DNA of 64,000 nt from Acetobacter malorum. GTDB taxonomy: Bacteria > Pseudomonadota > Alphaproteobacteria > Acetobacterales > Acetobacteraceae. Shown here in pieces: positions 58,415 through 64,000 of this stretch. Both the position numbers and the translations under genes were made by a program. The stretch spans positions 1 to 64,000 of the forward strand of contig NZ_LHZC01000050.1 in the NCBI RefSeq assembly GCF_001580615.1. Direction: 5' to 3'. The notes under the pieces were generated by a model. It did not search any database and was not told where the DNA came from. It saw only the letters and a list, made by a program, of their open reading frames with translations. Position 1 is the stretch's first letter, and each line of letters begins with the position of its first letter.

Positions 58415-59419
58415 TCAGTGCCGGTTGGCGCGCACCAGCCCGGAGACAAACTGCCACCCGCGCCCGACATCACGAATGACGCGTGCAATGGCCGGAGCCG
58501 TGGTGGGACGCAGCAGGCGCGGGTCATAGCCCGCAAAGCGCCTGTCATCTTCTTCCAGACACAGATCCATAAATTCCGGCAGGTTCAGATCAACGTTGGC
58601 AATGTCTTTTGCACCGGTGACCGTGAAGTTGTTGTCCTGCGTATGGACCTCACCCTTATCATCCACAGAGGTGGCAAGGCTCATGCGTTCATAGGCAAGA
58701 AATGCCCAGACCGCCCAGACTTTCATCTCAAAGAACGGACGACGCCACCAAGGCATGACTGCCCGATACCAGGCCAGCCAGTTGGCAAACAGCAGAATGT
58801 GGCGACATTCTTCCTGCATCACCGGCTCGAACGTATCAATCAGCTCGGGCGGGAAGAAACCGGAACGCTGTGCCAGTTCAAACAGGCCAAAAGCGAAGAA
58901 GCTGTCCACGCACTCAGAAAAACCGGTGACGAGATAGGCCCATTCGACGTCTTTCGGCTCAATATACGGCGGTTCCGGCGCCATTTTGATGTCGTAGGCC
59001 TCAACCAGCTTGGACAGAACTTCCTTATGCCGGTTTTCTTCCCACGCATTGCGGGAAATGGCGTCCTTGATGTCCGGATCTGTTACCAGACGGGCGTAAG
59101 CTGCCATACGCAGGCGGGCCTTGCCCTCGGTCTGCACGGCAATGTCCCAGATCGGCAGAGACGTAATGCGATGCAGCGTTTCCGGGTCCAGCTTCGGCCA
59201 GTCAATGACGGAAGGCCGATAGGGGTTGAAGGTTTCGCGGAACATAGCCGCAATCGCCTTCTTATGCGCGTCAGAGCCCGGCTTCAGCGGGCCTTTGACA
59301 GGGCTGAACCAGTGCCGGGCTTTATAATCGGCCTCAACCACAGCCTCATGATCGGGCGGCGGGGGCAGATCATCCACACTGTCTGGCAGGCGGGAATAGA
59401 TATCGCTGAGAGAACCCAT
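58415..59419 (-). CDS. Ferritin-like diiron protein
   Basis: A 334-aa soluble protein with two EExxH-type motifs, NAWEENRHKEVL and MQEECRHILLF, the carboxylate-bridged diiron pattern of ferritin-like oxidases. ECVDSFFAFGLFELAQRSGFF in parts and WWRRPFFEMKVWAVWAFLAYE form the hydrophobic helices between and after. The reaction is not known; relatives are hydroxylases or desaturase-like enzymes. The start at 59419 (MGSLSD) is preferred over a Gly/Arg-rich extension to 59482. It is 130 nt downstream of the ClpP gene on the same strand. Confidence 0.75.
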   Translation of the reverse strand: MGSLSDIYSRLPDSVDDLPPPPDHEAVVEADYKARHWFSPVKGPLKPGSDAHKKAIAAMFRETFNPYRPSVIDWPKLDPETLHRITSLPIWDIAVQTEGKARLRMAAYARLVTDPDIKDAISRNAWEENRHKEVLSKLVEAYDIKMAPEPPYIEPKDVEWAYLVTGFSECVDSFFAFGLFELAQRSGFFPPELIDTFEPVMQEECRHILLFANWLAWYRAVMPWWRRPFFEMKVWAVWAFLAYERMSLATSVDDKGEVHTQDNNFTVTGAKDIANVDLNLPEFMDLCLEEDDRRFAGYDPRLLRPTTAPAIARVIRDVGRGWQFVSGLVRANRH

Positions 59420-59548
59420 GGCAGGAACCCGTTTACTGGGGGCGCTGCGCCACCCGCCCCTGCCAAAACAGAAGCGGGCCACGCAGGGCCCGGGACAACA
59501 AACTGACTCCTCCCCCTCCGCAGAAGGAGAGGAGCGCGGGTCTTCCGT

Positions 59549-60232
59549 TTAGTGAATGTCGGAAAGCTTCGAAATGATCTTTGTCACTAGACCATAGTCA
59601 ATTGCTTCTTTCGCGGACATCCAGTGGTTGCGGTCTGTGTCCTTGACGATTTTTTCGTACGTCTGGCCGGTTTCCCGTGCGAACAGGCGGTTCAGACGCT
59701 CACGCATCTTGATGATTTCGCGTGCTTCGATGTCGATATCGGTTGCCGGACCACGCACGCCGCCCATCGGCTGATGCAGCAGGAAGCGCGTATTGGGCAG
59801 GCAGAAACGACGATCTTTCTGGCCAGCAGCAAAAATCAGCGCACCGGCAGAAGCAACCCAGCCCGTGCCGATCATGTTGACCGGAGCAACCGAATCGACA
59901 AAGCGGATCATGTCATGGATGGTGTCACCACTTTCCACGTGTCCGCCGGGAGAGTTCACATACACATCAATCGGCTTGTCCGACTCACCGGCCAGCGCCA
60001 GCAGACGCGCCGTGACGTCCCGCGCCACCTTGTCGTTAATCCCGCCAAAAATCAGCACTTTGCGCTGTTTGAACAGCTTGTTCTCCAGCTCCCCTTCCGG
60101 GGCAGCCGGGGTTTTGGCGTCTTCTTTTTCCGGTGCGTCCGGGGACTCCGGGTTCTCATCATCCAGCCGGATAGGATCGCAGGGGGAAATGCCCGTCATG
60201 CCAGTCTCCGCATGTTCTGTGTCTCTGTTCAT
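59549..60232 (-). CDS. ClpP-like protease subunit (second alphaproteobacterial type)
   Basis: A 227-aa ClpP-family serine protease. An acidic/Pro-rich N-terminal ~50 residues precedes the core [19 protein letters not shown]. Then come [35 protein letters not shown] with the catalytic Ser, [13 protein letters not shown] with the His and [18 protein letters not shown] with the Asp. The GWVASAG loop and N-terminus are those of the ClpP variant found alongside the main clpPX in many alphaproteobacteria; no clpX or clpA is adjacent. The start at 60232 gives MNRDTE. Confidence 0.88.
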   Translation of the reverse strand: MNRDTEHAETGMTGISPCDPIRLDDENPESPDAPEKEDAKTPAAPEGELENKLFKQRKVLIFGGINDKVARDVTARLLALAGESDKPIDVYVNSPGGHVESGDTIHDMIRFVDSVAPVNMIGTGWVASAGALIFAAGQKDRRFCLPNTRFLLHQPMGGVRGPATDIDIEAREIIKMRERLNRLFARETGQTYEKIVKDTDRNHWMSAKEAIDYGLVTKIISKLSDIH

Positions 60233-60420
60233 GTCTCTTATCCTGCTCTGCCTGCGCGCCCCTGCCAAGGGGCAATCATGCGAGGGTGATCCCCTATCTC
60301 GCCACAACGGCCTGAAGAGGGTAGAGTGCCCCCTGTTTTTCACCCTGCCAGCGGAGCAACCATCACGTCATGCAGCAAGCGTGCCCAGACCAGGACCGGC
60401 CTTTCCGGCACCGTGTTTCC

Positions 60421-61485
60421 ATGGCTTTTCAGTCCGGCAGCCCGTTTCGGTCCGGGCTACTGGTCGCAACAGGCGTGCTCTGCCTGACAGGATGCAGCCA
60501 TAAGGACGCCGTGGATACGACGTTTGAGTGGATGCAGCATATGCGCGGCGGGGTTATTGCCGCACAGCGGCCACCACCACCCGGCATTTATGACCCCTAC
60601 CCGCATGTGGGCCTGACGCCGACGACAACGCCGGAGGTCCCCTCCCCTCAGGCCCGGTCCCTGATCACGCAACAGCTCATCCGTGACCGTAACCTGATGT
60701 ACCGCACGGTGGCCGCAAACGGCACCCTGATGCCTGAAATCCCGCCACCGCCCGGTGCCGCTGCATCAACCGCACCCAAAGCGGGCACGGCCTCACAGAC
60801 CGGGAACGGCACCGCGCAGCCTGCTACGCTCCCCGAGGGCACGGCCGGGGCCATTATGGATGCAGCAGAGGCCCCGCCCCAGCAGGCCGCCGCCACGGCT
60901 GCCTCTGCCGGGAAAAACGCTCAATCCGCAGTTCCATCTGCCCCCTCGTCTGACTCCGGCACTCTGACCAAAACCGGGAAAAAGACCGAAGCTGGCAAGC
61001 AGGACGCCGAAGTCGCCATGCCGGAAGTCGGGATGCCGGAGGTGAAAGCCACCGCGCAGACCCCGCCCACCCCGGCCAGCGCCATTCCGCAGATCCCGGC
61101 AGGGCCACCCGCGCCGCCATCCTTCCCCGGGTTTGATGTTCCGTCAGACGCCTATCTGCCGGATGCGGTTCGCCCTAATTATGATCTGTCTGATGCCAAG
61201 GGCACGGCAATTCATTGCATCCCGCAGTCCGACCAGATTTCCTCCGGGCAGGATGATGCGTTTGCAAAACTGGTCGCCAAAACACCGCATGGGCCATTCT
61301 ATGTGCGGGGCTTTGGGTCTGCCGCCTCACTTGATGCGCAGGATCAGGCTGACGCCGTGCAGCTTGGGCTGCTGCGCGCCCAGAATATTGCCAAAAAGCT
61401 GATCAGCCTGAACGTGCCTTCCTCCGCCATTCACATTCGCGGGGACGCGTTTGGCATGGGCGCACGCATTGCCACGACGCCCTGA
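60421..61485 (+). CDS. OmpA-like lipoprotein with long Pro/Ala linker
   Basis: A 354-aa envelope protein. The N-terminal hydrophobic stretch ends LLVATGVLCLTGCSHKD, a clean lipobox (LTGC). A long Pro/Ala/Thr-rich linker follows, and the last ~90 residues look like an OmpA-type domain (FYVRGFGSAASLDAQDQAD, LGLLRAQNIAKKLISLNV, AIHIRGDAFG). The plan is the same as that of the protein at 6908-7762. The gene is divergent from the ClpP gene. The start at 60421 places the lipobox properly. Confidence 0.75.
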   Translation: MAFQSGSPFRSGLLVATGVLCLTGCSHKDAVDTTFEWMQHMRGGVIAAQRPPPPGIYDPYPHVGLTPTTTPEVPSPQARSLITQQLIRDRNLMYRTVAANGTLMPEIPPPPGAAASTAPKAGTASQTGNGTAQPATLPEGTAGAIMDAAEAPPQQAAATAASAGKNAQSAVPSAPSSDSGTLTKTGKKTEAGKQDAEVAMPEVGMPEVKATAQTPPTPASAIPQIPAGPPAPPSFPGFDVPSDAYLPDAVRPNYDLSDAKGTAIHCIPQSDQISSGQDDAFAKLVAKTPHGPFYVRGFGSAASLDAQDQADAVQLGLLRAQNIAKKLISLNVPSSAIHIRGDAFGMGARIATTP

Positions 61486-61638
61486 TACGCCTCTCCGCCC
61501 TGCCCGTGGGATAATCTTAGAGTTGAGAACAGATTATCCCATTGGGGCGGTTGCCTGTTCCATTTCTGCCATTACTATGTTTTTCCCCCGTAATCGTGCG
61601 GGGTCTGACCCCTTTCCTAACAAGGGCATTTGAAGTCC

Positions 61639-62868
61639 ATGACCGAAGAATTCCATCGCATCCGTCGCCTGCCGCCTTATGTTTTTGCCTCTGTCAATCA
61701 GGCCAAAGCGGCAGCCCGAGCGCGGGGCGAGGATATTATTGACCTCGGCATGGGCAACCCGGACAGCCCCACGCCGCCGCATATTGTGCAGAAGCTGGTT
61801 GAAACTGTGCAGAACCCGCGGGCGCACGGCTATTCCGTCAGTAAAGGTATCCCGGGCCTGCGTAAGGCTCTTGCCGGATATTACGAGCGCCGCTTTAACG
61901 TGAAGCTCAACCCGGATACGGAAGTCATCGCCACACTGGGCTCCAAGGAAGGGCTGGCCAATCTGGCCTCCGCCATTACCAGCCCGGGGGACACCATTCT
62001 GGTGCCTAACCCGTCCTACCCCATTCATCAGTTTGGCTTTATTATTGCCGGGGCTTCTGTACGCTCCATTCCCGCCACGCCGGATGATACCATGCTGCGG
62101 GCGCTGGAACGCGCTGTGCGCCATTCCGTCCCCAAGCCGACGGCGCTGATTGTCAACTTCCCATCCAACCCCACGGCCTATCTGGCGGATCTGGATTTCT
62201 ACAAGGAACTGGTGGCGTTCGCCCGGCGGGAAGAAATCTTCATCCTGTCTGACCTCGCCTATGCGGAAATCTATTTTGGGGATCTCGTGCCGCCCTCCAT
62301 TCTGGCGGTGCCGGGGGCGAAGGATATTGCGGTCGAGTTCACCTCGCTCTCCAAAACCTACTGCATGGCAGGCTGGCGTATGGGGTTTGCGGCAGGCAAT
62401 GAGCGGCTGATTGCGGCCCTCACCCGCATTAAATCCTATCTGGATTATGGGGCCTTTACCCCCATTCAGGTCGCTGCCGTGGCTGCTCTGAACGGCCCGC
62501 AGGATTGCGTGGCCGATATCCGCGCCCTGTATAAAGAGCGCCGGGACGTGCTGATCCGTGGCCTGCATGCCGGTGGCTGGGACGTGCCCTCACCGGAAGG
62601 TTCCATGTTTGCATGGGCCCCTATCCCCGAACCCTTCCGGGAAATGGGCAGCGTTGAATTTTCCAAACTTCTGCTGAAAGAAGCTGGTGTGGCCGTAGCC
62701 CCCGGCCTTGGGTTTGGCGAGCATGGGGAAGGCTTTGTGCGGATTGGGCTGGTGGAAAATACCCAGCGTCTGCGTCAGGCCACCCGTGCCATTCGTGGTT
62801 TTCTTTCAGCCCATGGCGTAAAAGCGCCTCCTTCTTCTGCCAGCAAGCCGGAGCCTGTTGAATCGTGA
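61639..62868 (+). CDS. alaC: AlaC-type class I aminotransferase
   Basis: A 409-aa PLP-dependent class I/II aminotransferase of the alanine transaminase AlaC/YfdZ group (close to LL-diaminopimelate aminotransferase). IIDLGMGNPDSPTPPHIVQ opens the fold, VNFPSNPTAYLADLDFYKEL and SDLAYAEIYFGD hold the Asn and Asp/Tyr contacts, and FTSLSKTYCMAGWRMGF holds the Schiff-base Lys. It is coupled to hom by GTGA overlap, the usual alphaproteobacterial alaC-hom pair. Substrate (pyruvate/alanine versus other) is inferred from context. Confidence 0.88.
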   Translation: MTEEFHRIRRLPPYVFASVNQAKAAARARGEDIIDLGMGNPDSPTPPHIVQKLVETVQNPRAHGYSVSKGIPGLRKALAGYYERRFNVKLNPDTEVIATLGSKEGLANLASAITSPGDTILVPNPSYPIHQFGFIIAGASVRSIPATPDDTMLRALERAVRHSVPKPTALIVNFPSNPTAYLADLDFYKELVAFARREEIFILSDLAYAEIYFGDLVPPSILAVPGAKDIAVEFTSLSKTYCMAGWRMGFAAGNERLIAALTRIKSYLDYGAFTPIQVAAVAALNGPQDCVADIRALYKERRDVLIRGLHAGGWDVPSPEGSMFAWAPIPEPFREMGSVEFSKLLLKEAGVAVAPGLGFGEHGEGFVRIGLVENTQRLRQATRAIRGFLSAHGVKAPPSSASKPEPVES

Positions 62869-64000
62869 CGTCTTCTCCCTCCACTTCCCCCCTTCGTCTT
62901 GGTCTCGCTGGTCTCGGCACCGTCGGCGCTGGTGTTATCCGGCTGCTGAACACCAATGCGGATCTGGTCACCGCCCGTGCGGGCCGCCCGCTGAAAGTCA
63001 CCGCCGTCAGCGCCCGCGACCGCACGCGGGACCGCGGGGTCGATCTGTCCGGCATGCGCTGGTACGATAACGCCCCTGATCTGGTCGCTGACCCGGACGT
63101 GGATGTTGTGGTTGAACTGATTGGTGGCTCAGAAGGCACGGCCCGCGCCGTGGTGGAAGCCGCCCTTGCCGCCGGAAAACCGGTGGTGACTGCCAATAAG
63201 GCTCTCCTTGCCATTCATGGCCCGGCTCTTGCCCGGCTGAGTGCTGAAAAATCAGCACCGCTGCTGTTTGAAGCCGCCGTTGCGGGCGGCATTCCCGCCA
63301 TCAAAATGGTGCGTGAAGGTCTGGCCGCAGACCGTCTGTTGCGGATTGGCGGCATTCTGAACGGCACCTGCAACTATATCCTGACCGTGATGCGGGAAAC
63401 CGGGAAGGACTTCGGCACCGTTCTGGCTGACGCCCAGCAGCTGGGCTACGCGGAAGCTGATCCCTCCACTGATATTGACGGACTGGATGCCGCCCACAAG
63501 CTGACCATTCTGGCCGGTCTGGCCTTTGGGCAGCCAGTGGCGTTTGAATCCCTGCATGTAGAAGGTATCCGCCGCATTGGCGCGCTGGACCTCACCTTTG
63601 CCCGCACACTTGGCTATCGCATCAAACTGCTGGGCATGGCCCGTATGGGCGAGACCGGGCTTGAAGCCCGCGTAACCCCCTGCCTTGTGCCGGAAAATGC
63701 CCCCATCGCACAGGTGGATGGCGTGTTTAACGCCGTAGTGGCGGAAGGCGCTTTTGCTGGCCGGCTGATGATTGAAGGCCGTGGCGCAGGGGCTGGCCCC
63801 ACCGCAAGTGCTGTTGCGGCTGACCTTATCGATATCGCCCGTGGGCATACCATTCCTGTTTGGGGCGTGCAGGCCACAGATACGCCTCCTTTGCAGGCTA
63901 ACCCGGTTTCTGCAGGCACTGGCGCGTTCTATCTGCGTTTACTCGTGGAAGATCGTCCCGGTGTGATTGCGGACATCACGGCTGTCCTGCGTGATTGCGG
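62865..64000 (+). CDS. hom: Homoserine dehydrogenase (partial, runs off right edge)
   Basis: Reduces aspartate semialdehyde to homoserine. It starts with GTG overlapping the alaC stop (GTGA) and is open to the window end (378 codons). RLGLAGLGTVGAGVIRLL is the NAD(P) Rossmann motif, VELIGGSEGTARAVVEAAL and PVVTANKALLA the catalytic-domain entry, with GGIPAIKMVREGLAADR, GILNGTCNYILTVM and DIDGLDAAHKLTILAGLAFG following. From YLRLLVEDRPGVIADI a C-terminal ACT regulatory domain begins and is cut by the window. No aspartokinase fusion. Confidence 0.96.
   Translation, partial: MTSSPSTSPLRLGLAGLGTVGAGVIRLLNTNADLVTARAGRPLKVTAVSARDRTRDRGVDLSGMRWYDNAPDLVADPDVDVVVELIGGSEGTARAVVEAALAAGKPVVTANKALLAIHGPALARLSAEKSAPLLFEAAVAGGIPAIKMVREGLAADRLLRIGGILNGTCNYILTVMRETGKDFGTVLADAQQLGYAEADPSTDIDGLDAAHKLTILAGLAFGQPVAFESLHVEGIRRIGALDLTFARTLGYRIKLLGMARMGETGLEARVTPCLVPENAPIAQVDGVFNAVVAEGAFAGRLMIEGRGAGAGPTASAVAADLIDIARGHTIPVWGVQATDTPPLQANPVSAGTGAFYLRLLVEDRPGVIADITAVLRDC

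Noticed and set aside
1-64000. CRISPR arrays or insertion sequences
   Set aside because: No regularly spaced repeats, transposase frames or IS-type terminal inverted repeats were seen.

Overview
The window reads as chromosomal DNA of an acetic acid bacterium (Acetobacteraceae, probably Acetobacter or a close relative). The basis is a complete pqqABCDE operon, alphaproteobacterial gene neighbourhoods (infA-maf-RNase G-like-yacG-tRNA-Phe, thrS-infC, alaC-hom) and GC-rich housekeeping genes. The genus is an inference; no rRNA is present.

Layout. 1-4.6 kb (minus): TPR protein, GT9 glycosyltransferase, thrS, infC. 4.7-9.8 kb (plus): GT4 glycosyltransferase, NAD kinase, then an OmpA-like / MotA-like / MotB-like envelope set. 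9.9-15.1 kb (minus): polytopic membrane protein, degenerate peptide deformylase, alpha/beta hydrolase, rnhA, thrB, ispH. 15.3-26.6 kb: small lipoprotein, ABC1 kinase, oligoendopeptidase F, gltBD, NDUFA9-like reductase. 26.9 kb: tRNA-Leu(CAG) with clear promoter and terminator.

27.4-32.9 kb is the accessory part: an isolated phage cassette, all on minus. It has a tail-fibre module (S74 chaperone fibre, two small proteins, a CotH-kinase-like protein) and, past an internal terminator, a lysis module of tightly overlapping genes ending in three very small ORFs. No integrase, terminase, capsid or portal gene is visible. It lies next to a TonB-dependent receptor divergent from a DUF3649-like/PepSY/DUF3325-like operon (33-37.5 kb).

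37.5-49.7 kb: S10 carboxypeptidase, Tat-exported amidase, a long rne leader and RNase E, hisG-hisD, infA-maf-RNase E/G-like-yacG, tRNA-Phe(GAA), yggT, tRNA-Ala(CGC) and a molbindin. 49.7-53.3 kb (minus): a surface-polysaccharide operon (flippase, ELM1-like, GT2). 53.5-56.7 kb: pqqABCDE. 56.9-64 kb: exported protein, an AT-rich orphan membrane gene, diiron ferritin-like protein, a second-type ClpP, OmpA-like lipoprotein, alaC-type aminotransferase and hom, which runs off the right edge.

Most notable: (1) a CotH-kinase-like protein in a phage tail-fibre operon; (2) a 59-bp element with inverted DnaA boxes, present twice (27.2 and 48.4 kb), each downstream of a tRNA gene; (3) a peptide-deformylase relative altered in all three metal-site motifs; (4) strong non-AUG starts (AUA for infC, CUG for the ELM1-like gene); (5) a terminator between pqqA and pqqB; (6) a chain of overlapping micro-genes at the end of the phage lysis module.
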